From the NCBI RefSeq assembly GCF_040685555.1, contig NZ_JBFBIK010000026.1, positions 1 through 64,000 of the forward strand: DNA of 64,000 bases, read 5' to 3'. Below the pieces are notes generated by a model that was given only the letters and a program-made list of their open reading frames with translations, had not been told where the DNA came from and did not search any database. The translations under genes were made by a program, and so were the position numbers. Origin of the DNA: Sphaerisporangium sp040685555 (GTDB lineage: Bacteria > Actinomycetota > Actinomycetes > Streptosporangiales > Streptosporangiaceae). Position 1 is the first letter of the stretch, and each line of letters opens with the position of its first letter. Below are positions 1-8,881 of the stretch, one piece after another.

Positions 1-23
1 AACGATCAGGATCCTACATGTAG

Positions 24-386
24 TGGACGCTGCCGCAACAACCCCTACAGGTTGTTGCCGTGATCGCCGCGTGGGGCACGGGCCCGATGAAGGAAGAGCA
101 CTGGGCCACGCTGGTCAGGGCGCGTGCCATCGAGAACACCATGTGGACGGTCGCCGTCGGGCAGGCGCCGAACCCCGAGGCCAGGGACGGCTTCGGGATC
201 GGCAGGAGCATGCTCGTCGACCCGATTGGAGTGGTTCGTGCCGATCTGGGCCCCGCGGGCGCGATCCAGGTCGTCGAGATCGACCCGGCCGAGACCGAGC
301 GCGTACGCGCCACGCTTCCCTCCCTGGAGCACCGGCGCCAAGATATTTATCGCGCCATGCCGAACGCCGAGGTGCGGGAATCGTAA
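24..386 (+). pseudogene. C-terminal remnant of a carbon-nitrogen hydrolase (nitrilase family)
   Basis: The reading frame ending in TAA at 384-386 encodes the C-terminal third of a nitrilase-superfamily amidohydrolase. Visible pieces are the segment AAWGTGPMKEEHW, then the helix LVRARAIENTMWTVAVGQ, then GRSMLVDPIGVV and a closing VEIDPAETERVR helix, in the family's order. In nitrilases the catalytic Cys lies before these pieces, so it is absent here. The frame cannot be followed back to the window edge: a TAG at 21-23 closes it just before the conserved part. That makes a truncated or frameshifted gene more likely than a gene merely cut by the window. A perfect 9-bp inverted repeat (35-43 and 50-58) lies at the breakpoint. 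If the gene was ever intact it cleaved a C-N amide or nitrile bond; the substrate cannot be told. Confidence 0.65.
35..58. repeat. 9-bp inverted repeat at the nitrilase break
   Basis: GCAACAACC (35-43) and GGTTGTTGC (50-58) are perfectly complementary around a 6-nt loop. The dyad sits where the nitrilase frame is lost. It may be a scar or a small hairpin. It is not followed by a T-tract, so a terminator is not favoured. Confidence 0.4.
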
Positions 387-387
387 A

Positions 388-855
388 ATGCGGGATGTGA
401 GCGAGCCGGCACGAAGTACTCAGATGCAAAAGGTCATTCCGCCTCGCCTGCTGGTGCCCTATCTCGCGGGCCAGCGCACGATCATCTCCGGCTACGTCTA
501 CCGCGTCCAGGACTGCTCACGGCTGACCAGCCCGGAGCAGATCGTCTCGGCGCTCGACCTCTCCTTCGAGGGCTCAGAGCTCACGCCCTCGGTCCCCGAG
601 CTGTACATTCTCCGGTGGCAGGTGCGCGACACCGACAACTACGTCGTCCCCTACGGCCCCCATATGGGCGGAGATTGGAACGATTCGCCGCCCTTCGCGG
701 GCAACGGGTTCACCACCTCCCGCCAGCACGTCGTCCCCCAGTTCCACACCACCCCGATGCCCATCCCGGCGGGAGCGGAGATCCAGCACGTGACCACGCG
801 CGGTCAGCGGCGGTTCGCCGAGTACGACGGGCTCACCTGGCGGCGCGCGGCATGA
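388..855 (+). CDS. Unknown protein, first gene of an overlapping pair
   Basis: A 155-residue protein if translation starts at ATG 388; an in-frame ATG at 424 (MQKVIPPRLLVPYLAG) is an alternative. Neither start has a convincing ribosome binding site. I do not recognise the family. The sequence is soluble, has no signal peptide or membrane helix, and contains a compact motif-rich middle (SGYVYRVQD, VPELYILRWQVRD, then GNGFTTSRQHVVPQF). Its stop overlaps the start of the next gene as ATGA, so the two are translationally coupled and probably act together. Size and pairing resemble orphan toxin-domain/immunity pairs of actinobacterial polymorphic toxins, but that is inference only. Confidence 0.6.
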   Translation: MRDVSEPARSTQMQKVIPPRLLVPYLAGQRTIISGYVYRVQDCSRLTSPEQIVSALDLSFEGSELTPSVPELYILRWQVRDTDNYVVPYGPHMGGDWNDSPPFAGNGFTTSRQHVVPQFHTTPMPIPAGAEIQHVTTRGQRRFAEYDGLTWRRAA

Positions 856-1280
856 GCGACATCGAACCCGTGGGCCTGGGCTTCATCGCCCACCAGCACG
901 AGCAGACCTACGCCGCCGCCCTCGGGCCGGGCCCCGACGACGTCATCCTGTTCAGCGAGGACTCCAGGGAGGGGTTCGCCCAGGTCGGGAGCTACTGGCG
1001 GCGGCAGGTCCGGCGCGGCGACCTCGAGTGGCTCGTCCTGCTTCGCACGGTGGGCGCGTTCGGCGGGGAGCCCTGCGTGGTGCTCGACGAGGACGACGAC
1101 GGGCTGCACATCGCCTACACCGGCCACAGCGGCCTCAAGGCCGAGGCTCTCGGCTACTGGATGGTCGACCACGGGGCGTACGAAGTGGTCGTGCCGCACG
1201 ACGAGGTGCACTCCATCCGCGTCGAGCGGATTCCGATCCCCTGTCAACCGACCCAGGGCGCGAGTGTCTCTGGAGTTTGA
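852..1280 (+). CDS. Unknown acidic protein, second gene of the pair, 3' end probably replaced
   Basis: A 142-residue protein starting at ATG 852, overlapping the upstream stop as ATGA. It is acidic and soluble, with a DEDDDG stretch near residue 78 and no recognisable domain. An acidic partner directly downstream of a small unknown protein fits an immunity-type role, but no family match was made. The last ~12 residues run into the end of the neighbouring TnpB remnant, which is itself cut short here. The authentic C-terminus has therefore probably been lost at a junction near 1245-1290. A codon-usage break there, or an intact homologue, would settle this. Confidence 0.55.
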   Translation: MSDIEPVGLGFIAHQHEQTYAAALGPGPDDVILFSEDSREGFAQVGSYWRRQVRRGDLEWLVLLRTVGAFGGEPCVVLDEDDDGLHIAYTGHSGLKAEALGYWMVDHGAYEVVVPHDEVHSIRVERIPIPCQPTQGASVSGV

Positions 1281-2009
1281 CTTCCTCCCGGCGACCTTCG
1301 CTTTGGCCTTGGCCCGGTTGGCGCTGCCGCGCCGCTTGCGAGCCATGCGCCGCTGGTAACGGGCCAGATTCCTCGCTCTGCGTTCCAGGTGGCGCGGGTT
1401 GGCGATCTTCTCGCCAGTGGACAGGACGGCGAAGTCCTTGACACCCAGGTCGACGCCGACAGCCGAACCGGTGGCCGGGGCCCGCTCGGGCTCGACGGCG
1501 GTCTGGATGGTGAAGGAGGCGTACCAGCGGCCGTCCGCCTCGCGGGAGACGGTCACCGTCGAGGGGGCCAGCGTGGCGAGGTCGATGCCGGGCCAGGACC
1601 ATACGAACTCGACCGGCGAGTCCATCTTGGCCAGGTGCAGCCGCCCGTCCTTCCAGCGGAACGCCGACCGGGTGTAGGTGGCCGACTGTCTGCCGTGCCG
1701 GGACTTGAAACGGGGGTAGCGGGCGCGTCCGGCGAAGAAGTTCACAAACGCCGTGTACTGGTGCCGCAACGTCTGCTGCAACGGCACGCAGGAGGCATCG
1801 AACAGGAACGCGAACTGCGGGTCGCGCTTCAGCTCGGTCAGGTACCGGTCGGTGTGCGCGTAGGACGTCTTGGCCCCGCCGGCTTGGTAGCGGGCCTGCC
1901 GCCACGCAAGGACACGGTTCCACACCAGGCGCACGCACCCGAACGTGCGGTTCAGCACCGCAGCTTGTTCGGGGGTGGGGTAGACCCGCACCTTGTATGC
2001 CGTATGCAT
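1281..2009 (-). pseudogene. tnpB: Truncated TnpB (IS605/IS607-type) gene
   Basis: Starts at ATG 2009 and shows the usual TnpB N-terminus (MHTAYKVRVYPTPEQ, then VWNRVLAWRQARYQ). A conserved middle follows (RYPRFKSRHG, FRWKDGRLHLAKM). The RuvC-I motif is GVDLGVKDFAVLSTG with its catalytic Asp, followed by the basic helix RRARNLARYQRRMARKRRG. The alignment breaks off after RAKAKAKVA near 1290. The RuvC-II Glu, the zinc-finger Cys pairs and RuvC-III are missing, so about 240 of ~400 residues remain. No TnpA gene is present. The truncated nuclease cannot be active. TnpB proteins are RNA-guided nucleases whose guide RNA comes from the element's right end; that end is lost here. Confidence 0.85.
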
Positions 2010-2079
2010 GTTCGTATTTTGCTGCACGGCACACAGATTCCTCAGCGAAACGAGAAGGCCATGAATGCTTGGCACTCCA

Positions 2080-2106
2080 GGCCGTCCCGGCTCCGCCGGG
2101 ACGGCC
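2080..2106. repeat. GC-rich 11-12 bp hairpin upstream of tnpB
   Basis: GGCCGTCCCGG (2080-2090) and CCGGGACGGCC (2096-2106) form a near-loopless hairpin just upstream of the TnpB start. Subterminal hairpins are typical of the ends of IS200/IS605-type elements. A terminator or regulatory hairpin is also possible. Confidence 0.5.
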
Positions 2107-2119
2107 CTGACGGGGTCCG

Positions 2120-2155
2120 GATTTCTCCCGGCCCTAAAAGACCGGGCTTCCTCCG
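2120..2155 (-). other. Possible right-end (guide-RNA type) hairpin of a TnpB element
   Basis: Read on the minus strand this holds GAAGCCCGG, a loop TCTTTTAGGG and CCGGGAG, with the stem at 2127-2131 and 2142-2146. Many actinobacterial TnpB elements end in a GAAGC-CCGG...CCGGG hairpin that closes the guide-RNA scaffold. Here it lies upstream of the tnpB remnant, in the same orientation, so it may belong to a second deleted copy. Not proven. Confidence 0.35.
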
Positions 2156-2189
2156 GAGCTTTCGGTGACCGAAGCTCAAATCCTTTCCG

Positions 2190-2540
2190 CAAGCGACCCG
2201 CCTTCGCCGAGATCTTCCCCGCGCGGTGCTGGCCGGGCTGCTCGGCGCGGACGACCCGGAGGACATCGTGCAGGAGGCCTCCGCGCGCCTGCATCTGAGA
2301 CAGGCGCGACTAGGCGATGACGCCGCGGCCGTGCCGTACCTCTGATCGACCGTCTGCAACCTGACCCGCAACCGGATACGGCACCTACGGATCGTGCGGC
2401 TGCGCAGGCCCGAGCCGCCTCCCCCCGAGGTCAGCGGCAGCAGGCCTTCCTGGTGGCCGAACGGCACCGCCACCTGCTCGAAGCGGTCGAACGGCTGCCA
2501 CGGCGGCAGCGAGAGGCCCTTGAGCTCAACACGGGTGACG
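2190..2540 (+). pseudogene. Broken ECF-type sigma factor gene
   Basis: Translation shows the region-2 signature LLGADDPEDIVQEA, followed by ARLGDDAAAVPYL, then an in-frame TGA at 2343-2345. The same frame then continues with STVCNLTRNRIRHLR, a typical region-2/linker segment. Further on the match shifts to another frame: LVAERHRHLLEAVERLPRRQ and then REAL, the start of region 4. After about 2540 homology stops, before the region-4 helix-turn-helix. One nonsense codon, one frameshift and a missing 3' end mark a dead gene. It lies between the TnpB remnants and the carboxyltransferase operon, consistent with local decay near mobile DNA. The original promoter specificity cannot be judged. Confidence 0.8.
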
Positions 2541-2636
2541 CCCGTGGGACCGGTAATGCACCTGTACGGAGGCGTGACGGCGGAAGTCACGTCAACAGCT
2601 CCTTCCGAATAATCGTCTGGCTCTCTTCCGGCCTGG

Positions 2637-4154
2637 TCAGCCTGTGACACCGAGGTGACGGTAGCGGGCGAGGCGGGTGGTCAGGCGGTCTTCGGGCGGG
2701 CGTCGCATCAGGCCGATGATCTCGTATTCGAGGGTCCTGGCCACCCGCTCGCAGAAGGCCTCGGGCTCGTAGGCGGCGTCGGGTAGCTCGGGGATGATGC
2801 GGTCGACGATGCCGTCCCGCTTGAGGTCCGTCGCCCGCACTCTCTGGGTCTTGGCGATCTCGGGGGCGAAGTCGATGGTGCGGTACAGGATCGCCGACGC
2901 GCCCTCGGGCGGGAGCGGGGACAGCCAGCCGTGCTGGGCGCAGAGCACCCGGTCGGCGGGCAGCAGGGCCAGGGCGGCCCCGCCCGCTCCCTCCCCGAGG
3001 AGGAGGCAGACGGTGGGCGCGTCCAGCATCACGAGGTCGGCGAGGGAACGGGCGATCTCGGCGGCCAGCCCGCCCTCCTCCGCCGCCTTCGACAGCGCCG
3101 CCCCCGCCGTGTCGATCACGGTGACCAGCGGCAGGCCCAGCTCAGAGGCCAGGTGCATGCCCCGGCGGGCCACCCGTAGCCCGGCGGGGCCGAGATGGCG
3201 GCCCGCGCTCTGCTGGCGCCGGTCCTGGCCGAGCACGACGGCGGGAGCCGTGCCGAACCTGGCGAGGGCGAGCAGCAGGCCGGGGTCGTTCTCGCCCACG
3301 CCCGTGCCGTTCAGCGGGGTGACGTCGGAGGCGCCCAGCTTGAGCAGGGCCCGCACCCCGGGCCGGTCGTCGCGCCGGGACCGGCTGATCGCCTCCCAGG
3401 CCTCCACGGCGACGGCCCGCTCCTCGGGCTCCGGCCCCGGCGTGAGCCCCTCCCCGCGCTCCCCGATCTCCTTGGGCGCGCAGAGGACCGACAGGGCACG
3501 GATCGCGATCGCGCGGGCGTTCTCGGCCGACACCACGGCGTCGACGAGGCCGTGCTTGAAAAGGTTCTCCGCGACCTGCACGTCCTGCGGGAAGGGATAT
3601 CCGTACAGGGACTCGAAGACCCTCGGGCCGAGGAAGCCGATCAGCGCGCCCGGCTCGGCGGCGGTGACGTGCCCGAGCGACCCCCACGACGCGAACACCC
3701 CGCCGGTCGTGGGGTGGCGGAGATAGACGATGTACGGCAGGCCGGCGGCCCGGTGGGCCGAGACGGCGGCACTGATCTTGATCATCTGGACGAAGGCGAG
3801 CGCGCCCTCCTGCATCCGGGTGCCGCCCGAGGCCGGGGCGGCGAGCAGCGGCAGCCCCTCGGCCGTCGCCCGCTCGGCGGCGCGTACCAGCCGCTCGGCG
3901 GCGGCCACCCCGATCGACCCGGCGAGGAAGGAGAACTCGCAGGCCATGACCGCCACACGGCGCCCGCCGAGCAGCCCCTCCCCGGTCACCACCGACTCGT
4001 CGTACCCGGTCTTCGCGCGCGCGAAGGCCAGTTCCTCGGCGTACGGGGAGCCGGGCGGCGCGGGGTCCGCGGTCGGCTCGTCCCACGGCTTCCAGGAACC
4101 GGGGTCAAGGACGGTGCGGATGAGGGTGTTGGCGTCCGGCCGGCTCGGGCTCAT
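2637..4154 (-). CDS. Acetyl/acyl-CoA carboxylase carboxyltransferase (alpha/beta fused type)
   Basis: A 505-residue, two-lobed crotonase-fold carboxyltransferase starting at ATG 4154 with GGAGGGA seven bases upstream. The N-terminal half carries the AccD-like core (EFSFLAGSIGVAAAERL, then APASGGTRMQEG, then HPTTGGVFASWGSLGHV). The C-terminal half carries the AccA-like lobe (VVLGQDRRQQ..., VIDTAGAALSKAAEEGG, LGEGAGGAALAL). The Cys4 zinc finger of classical AccD is absent. Such proteins transfer carboxyl from biotin to an acyl-CoA. No biotin carboxylase or carrier gene is beside it, so it must borrow these. It is the second gene of an operon with the CoA-transferase 76 bp upstream, which points to acyl-CoA catabolism or precursor supply rather than housekeeping fatty acid synthesis. 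Confidence 0.85.
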   Translation of the reverse strand: MSPSRPDANTLIRTVLDPGSWKPWDEPTADPAPPGSPYAEELAFARAKTGYDESVVTGEGLLGGRRVAVMACEFSFLAGSIGVAAAERLVRAAERATAEGLPLLAAPASGGTRMQEGALAFVQMIKISAAVSAHRAAGLPYIVYLRHPTTGGVFASWGSLGHVTAAEPGALIGFLGPRVFESLYGYPFPQDVQVAENLFKHGLVDAVVSAENARAIAIRALSVLCAPKEIGERGEGLTPGPEPEERAVAVEAWEAISRSRRDDRPGVRALLKLGASDVTPLNGTGVGENDPGLLLALARFGTAPAVVLGQDRRQQSAGRHLGPAGLRVARRGMHLASELGLPLVTVIDTAGAALSKAAEEGGLAAEIARSLADLVMLDAPTVCLLLGEGAGGAALALLPADRVLCAQHGWLSPLPPEGASAILYRTIDFAPEIAKTQRVRATDLKRDGIVDRIIPELPDAAYEPEAFCERVARTLEYEIIGLMRRPPEDRLTTRLARYRHLGVTG

Positions 4155-4230
4155 CGGCTCCCTCCGCCGTTCCCTGTGCACCCGGCCTTCCGCGTCCAGG
4201 TGTTCGGCAGTGACCTCATCACCGGCCGGA

Positions 4231-5388
4231 TCACGCTTCCCGCTTCGCCAGCCAGTCGAGCACGGCCTGGTTGTCCTGGCCGAGCGCGGGCGGGGCGAGG
4301 TGCTCGGCGGGCGGCTCGCCGTCGAACCTGAGCGGCGAGCCCGGCAGCTCGATGACGCCGAGCTCTGGATGGTCGACCGTGACGACGAGGTCCTGCGAGC
4401 GGGTCTGGTCCCAGGCGTAGACCTCGTCCAGCGTGCGGATGGCTCCCGCCGGGATGCCCTCGCCGGCGAGCGCGGCCAGCCAGTGGGCCCGGTCATGGGA
4501 GGCCAGCGCCTTCTCGATGTCGGCGATCAGCTCGTCGCGGTGCGTGAACCTCTCCCTGTTGACGGCGTACTTCGGGGTGGCCGGGTCGATGCCGAGGAGC
4601 GCGGCGAGCTTGCGCCACTGCACGTCGTTGGCGACCGCGATCTGGATCATCCCGTCGGCGCAGCGGAACGCCCCGTACGGCGCGATGGAGGCGTGGTGGT
4701 TGCCACCCGCCCCCGGCACCTTGCCGCCGACCGTCCACGCCGTCCCGTGGTAGGAATGCACGCCCACGACCGAGGCGAGCAGTGACGTGCGCACGACCTT
4801 CCCCCTGCCGGTGCGCTCCCGCTCGTACAGCGCGGCCAGCACGCCGTAGGCGCCGTGGATGCCCGCGAGCAGGTCGGCGATCGAGGCGCCGACGCGGTAC
4901 GGCTCGGCGGGCGACGGGCCGGTGAGGCTCATCAGGCCGGCCTCGCCCTGCGCGATCTGGTCGTACCCGGGACGGCCGCCCTCGGGGCCGTCGTGGCCGA
5001 AGCCAGTGATGGACAGGATCACCAGGCGCGGGTTGAGCTCGTGGAGTCGCTCCACCGGGAAGCCCAGCCGGTCGAGTACGCCGGTACGGAAGTTCTCGAC
5101 GAGCACGTCGCTCTGCCTGATCAGCCGGGTGAGGAGCTCGGTGCCCTCCTCGGACTTGAGATCGAGCGTGAGGGAACGCTTGTTGCGATTGGCCGACAGG
5201 AAGTACGTGGAGATATCGCCCGAGGGGCCGACGAAGGGCGGGCCCCAGCCACGCGACTCGTCCCCGCCGTCGGGGTGTTCCACCTTGATCACCGTGGCGC
5301 CCAGGTCGCCGAGCATCTGCGCTCCGTGCGGCCCGGCCAGAGCTCGGGACAGATCTAGGACGACGATGTCACTGAGAGGTCCCTGCAA
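4231..5388 (-). CDS. Family III CoA-transferase (CaiB/BaiF)
   Basis: A 385-residue protein with the family's N-terminus (DIVVLDLSRALAGPHG, then LGDLGATVIKVEHPDGGD). It also has SANRNKRSLTLDLKS, DVLVENFRTGVLDRLG and the catalytic-Asp segment GYDQIAQGEAGLMSLTG. Family members move CoA between carboxylic acids through an aspartyl-CoA thioester. I chose TTG 5388 as start because GGAGG sits six bases upstream and the conserved fold begins immediately; longer in-frame extensions are low-complexity. It is the first gene of the operon with the carboxyltransferase. The acid substrate cannot be told from sequence. Confidence 0.9.
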   Translation of the reverse strand: MQGPLSDIVVLDLSRALAGPHGAQMLGDLGATVIKVEHPDGGDESRGWGPPFVGPSGDISTYFLSANRNKRSLTLDLKSEEGTELLTRLIRQSDVLVENFRTGVLDRLGFPVERLHELNPRLVILSITGFGHDGPEGGRPGYDQIAQGEAGLMSLTGPSPAEPYRVGASIADLLAGIHGAYGVLAALYERERTGRGKVVRTSLLASVVGVHSYHGTAWTVGGKVPGAGGNHHASIAPYGAFRCADGMIQIAVANDVQWRKLAALLGIDPATPKYAVNRERFTHRDELIADIEKALASHDRAHWLAALAGEGIPAGAIRTLDEVYAWDQTRSQDLVVTVDHPELGVIELPGSPLRFDGEPPAEHLAPPALGQDNQAVLDWLAKREA

Positions 5389-5700
5389 GGTCAGCCTCCA
5401 CGGGGGTCGGGGGGAGATCCACGTTCCGGTGTCACCGGCAAGCCTGCCAGGTCTCACCACCCGCCCGACACCCCAGGTCGCTCCCCGATTCCGCCCGGCG
5501 CTCGCCCCGTGGTGCGGGTCACGGCGTCCCCCATCACGATCACCGTTCGTCCACACCGGCGCCGGGCGGCCCGAGGCCGTACGGACCGGGACGCCTGAGC
5601 GGACGTCCAGGACGCTCGCGTACGTCCTGGACCCCCGGCAACCGGCTGAGTCCTCGGGACGTCCCCCGCACGGGAACGCCCTGGGCTGTGCTGCCTGTGA
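5389..5700. other. Intergenic stretch with one hairpin
   Basis: No credible gene. It holds the promoter region of the CoA-transferase operon (minus strand) and a 10-bp inverted repeat described separately. GC-rich codon-like frames here lack natural protein composition. Confidence 0.6.
5605..5632 (-). terminator. Candidate terminator hairpin after the 51-residue gene
   Basis: GTCCAGGACG (5605-5614) pairs with CGTCCTGGAC (5623-5632) across an 8-nt loop, about 70 bp downstream of the minus-strand stop at 5701. There is no T-tract, as is usual for actinobacterial hairpins. Confidence 0.45.
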
Positions 5701-5856
5701 CTATCTGTGCGTCTTACGCCCACGCCACTTGTCCATGTACTCGCGCAGCTTGCGCTGGTTGTTCGGATCGCGGGCCATCGTCTTCGCCTTCTCGACCCGC
5801 TCCTGAGCCTTCGGGCTGCGCAGGTACTCCTTGATACGGTCCACCATCGATGCCAT
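5701..5856 (-). CDS. Small conserved-looking helical protein (51 residues)
   Basis: ATG 5856 to TAG 5701 encodes a 51-residue highly charged protein. It reads MASMVDRIKEYLRSPKAQ, then ERVEKAKTMARDPNNQRK, then LREYMDKWRGRKTHR. Composition is natural: amphipathic helices and alternating Lys/Glu, unlike the Pro/Arg/Ala shadow frames around it. A weak binding site (GGTGAAGAG) precedes the start. It resembles small uncharacterised actinobacterial proteins that repeat an 'RSPxxxxxVxKAxxxARDPxxQxKLR' pattern. No function is known to me. It is transcribed alone, upstream of and in the same direction as the CoA-transferase operon, with a hairpin between. Confidence 0.75.
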   Translation of the reverse strand: MASMVDRIKEYLRSPKAQERVEKAKTMARDPNNQRKLREYMDKWRGRKTHR

Positions 5857-6034
5857 CTCTTCACCACCGTCTGCTCGGTCACCGTTTCCAATGAACGGCT
5901 ACCCACGACGACCCTCGCCAATCACGCATTGTGCTCAGTAGCTGCAAAAACAGGACAACCAGTGACGGAACCACGACGAATCCGCGATAGCGGCGTGACG
6001 ATTCCCGGCACGGGCCGCCCACCAGGACGTGGGC

Positions 6035-6070
6035 TAGGTTGGTGGCCCGCCAGGTCGTCGGAGGGGGCGA
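6035..6070 (+). promoter_or_regulatory. Promoter and 5' leader of the DUF2786 gene
   Basis: TAGGTT at 6035-6040 fits an actinobacterial -10 hexamer. About 19 bases later comes the strong binding site CGGAGGGGGCGA (6059-6070). Nearly the same arrangement (TAGGTT, GTGG, CCG, then CGTCGGAGGGGGCG) precedes the large gene at 10007, so the two leaders look related. Confidence 0.55.
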
Positions 6071-6076
6071 GAACGC

Positions 6077-6124
6077 ATGGGGGCACAGTCCGCGTCGTCC
6101 GTGGCGTCGGGGAGTGCGCGCTGA
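6077..6124 (+). CDS. 15-codon leader ORF or displaced start of the DUF2786 gene
   Basis: ATG 6077 lies at the ideal distance from GGAGGGGGCG, exactly where the start codon sits in the related leader at 10007. It opens only 15 codons (MGAQSASSVASGSAR) and ends at TGA 6122-6124, in a different frame from the DUF2786 coding region. Either it is a real leader peptide, or a single-base indel has separated the true start from its gene. Confidence 0.35.
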   Translation: MGAQSASSVASGSAR

Positions 6125-6156
6125 CCGGCACCGCCGGGCCGTCCAGGGCCAGGGTC

Positions 6157-6921
6157 ATGGAACGGGTCAGGCGGCTGCTGGACCTGGCGGAGCACCCCAA
6201 CACCGGCGAGGAGGAGGCCGCGCTCGCCTCCGCGCACGCGGCGGCCCTGATGCTCAGGCACGGCCTGGACGCGTCCGCCGTCAGACGAGGATCCGCCGGC
6301 CGCGCGGAGACCATCGACGGCATCGAGTTCGAGGTGTCGAACCGCGGCGGGCACGCCCGGGAACGCTGCTGGGCCCTCCACCTCGTCTGCGACGCGCTCG
6401 GATGCAAGGGCGCGCAACGCTGGACCGGCGTCAAGGGCCGAGGCATCCGCGGCGCCAGGCACGTCACCATGACGGTCGTCGGGCCCGAGGCCGTCCTTGA
6501 CAGCCTGCGCGTGCTCCTGCCCTCCATCAGCCTGCAGATGGAGAACCAGGTCAGACCCGCTCTCCGCCGGTTCACCGCGTCCGAACTGGACGCGGTGACG
6601 GCCAAGGACCAGCGCGCCCGCGCCGCCGCCGACTTCCGCCGGGCCTTCTACGTCGGCTTCGGCTCCGGCGTCTCCGCCAAGCTGCGCGACCGGGTGGCCG
6701 AGGTGGCCGAGCAGGTCGCGGGCACGGGAGCGGAGCTCGTGCTCCTGGACCGCACGACCCTGGTGCGGGCCGAGTTCGACCGCCGCTTCCCCGGCCTCAG
6801 GCCGGCCCGCGCCACCGCGCTCGACCGCGACGGGTACGACAGCGGACGCGAGGCGGGCCGCCGCGCCGACTTCAGCGACCGCAACCTCGACGGTCTCACG
6901 TCCGGCGAGCTCACCACGTGA
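6157..6921 (+). CDS. DUF2786-domain protein
   Basis: A 254-residue protein from ATG 6157. The N-terminus MERVRRLLDLAEHPNT followed by EEEAALASAHAAALMLRHGL is the DUF2786 signature. The middle is the usual compact basic segment (FEVSNRGGHARERCW, HLVCDALGCKGA). A helical region follows (RAAADFRRAFYVGFGSG), with a C-terminal DRDGYDSGREAGRRADFS motif typical of actinobacterial members. The function of the family is unknown. The coding frame stays open far upstream of ATG 6157, but the only good ribosome binding site points to ATG 6077 in another frame, so the true N-terminus is uncertain. It converges on the subtilisin gene across a strong hairpin. Confidence 0.8.
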   Translation: MERVRRLLDLAEHPNTGEEEAALASAHAAALMLRHGLDASAVRRGSAGRAETIDGIEFEVSNRGGHARERCWALHLVCDALGCKGAQRWTGVKGRGIRGARHVTMTVVGPEAVLDSLRVLLPSISLQMENQVRPALRRFTASELDAVTAKDQRARAAADFRRAFYVGFGSGVSAKLRDRVAEVAEQVAGTGAELVLLDRTTLVRAEFDRRFPGLRPARATALDRDGYDSGREAGRRADFSDRNLDGLTSGELTT

Positions 6922-7038
6922 ACGGGACCTCGGCGGCCTCGCGACCGGTGAGAAGGACCCTGGCGGCCTCGCGGCGGGCGAACTGACCACGTGAACGGGA
7001 CCTCGGCGGCCTCGCGGCGGGCGGACTGACCACGTGAA
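6912..7038. repeat. Degenerate direct repeats over the end of the DUF2786 gene
   Basis: The segment ACCACGTGAACGGGACCTCG plus GCGGCCTCGCG occurs at 6912-6943 and again from about 6986. A partial copy lies between, and the start of a further copy (ACCACGTGAAGGGGACC) leads into the terminator. The repeats include the last codons and stop of the gene, so its 3' end has been duplicated downstream. Confidence 0.7.
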
Positions 7039-7072
7039 GGGGACCCATGGGCACCGGCGCCCATGGGTCCCC
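7039..7072. terminator. Bidirectional terminator hairpin
   Basis: A 14-bp perfect stem (GGGGACCCATGGGC at 7039-7052, its complement at 7059-7072) with a 6-nt loop lies between the convergent DUF2786 and subtilisin genes. Confidence 0.8.
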
Positions 7073-7082
7073 GGCTCAGCTA

Positions 7083-8306
<1,224 letters not shown>

Positions 8307-8881
8307 GGGGGGATCCTCCACTCTGCGGTCCGGTTTGGACCAGCAAAGTTGACATTGACCACCCCAATCAAACCTTTCCAGCCCAAAACCGGATTTGTAA
8401 CATGAATTTGACATTAGTTATTTAGGTTGTCAGATTTCCCTTAAAAGGGGCAGATCCGTTGATAAATCACTTGATCCGGTCGTTCGTAGCGATGGATACG
8501 CAGGGCCGCCCCTCACCACCACACGCGGGCCAACGAGCCATCCGGAACCGGCCTTGACAGTCACGGGAGTGGGAGCAAGGGACCTCCCCGGACAGCCTCT
8601 CGACCGCACGTCAGTACGGCCCGGCCAACCGGTTTACCCCGCTTCCCCTTCTTGGACGAGAGGCTCGGTTAGGTTCGCAATTGGCGACCGGGGCGGACCA
8701 ACCCGCCACCTGGCCGCGAACGAGCCTGACCGGACCCGAGGCGCACCTGGCCGGACCGAGCTGCCCCTCAAGATCTCCACCGCTTGCGACACGGCGACGA
8801 CGCCAACTCGACCCCTGGGCGCCGTGTCACGACCCCATCCGAACACCACCGACAGCCGCGTTGCCGACTTAACGTCACCGG
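8307..8881. other. 575-bp intergenic region between divergent genes
   Basis: I see no gene; open frames here are Pro/Arg/Thr-rich shadows. The left part is AT-richer than the surroundings (8340-8470) and should carry the subtilisin promoter on the minus strand. The right end carries TAACGT at 8870-8875, seven bases before the GTG start of the next gene. Confidence 0.6.

Noticed and set aside
804..2294. 496-codon minus-strand frame as one gene
   Set aside because: Only the part from 2009 to about 1290 is TnpB; both ends are read-through into unrelated DNA.
6912..7038. CRISPR array
   Set aside because: Units are degenerate, differ in length and lack unique spacers.
8660..8672. GGTTAGGTTCGC as an iron box
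   Set aside because: Only one half-site is present; the palindromic partner is missing.
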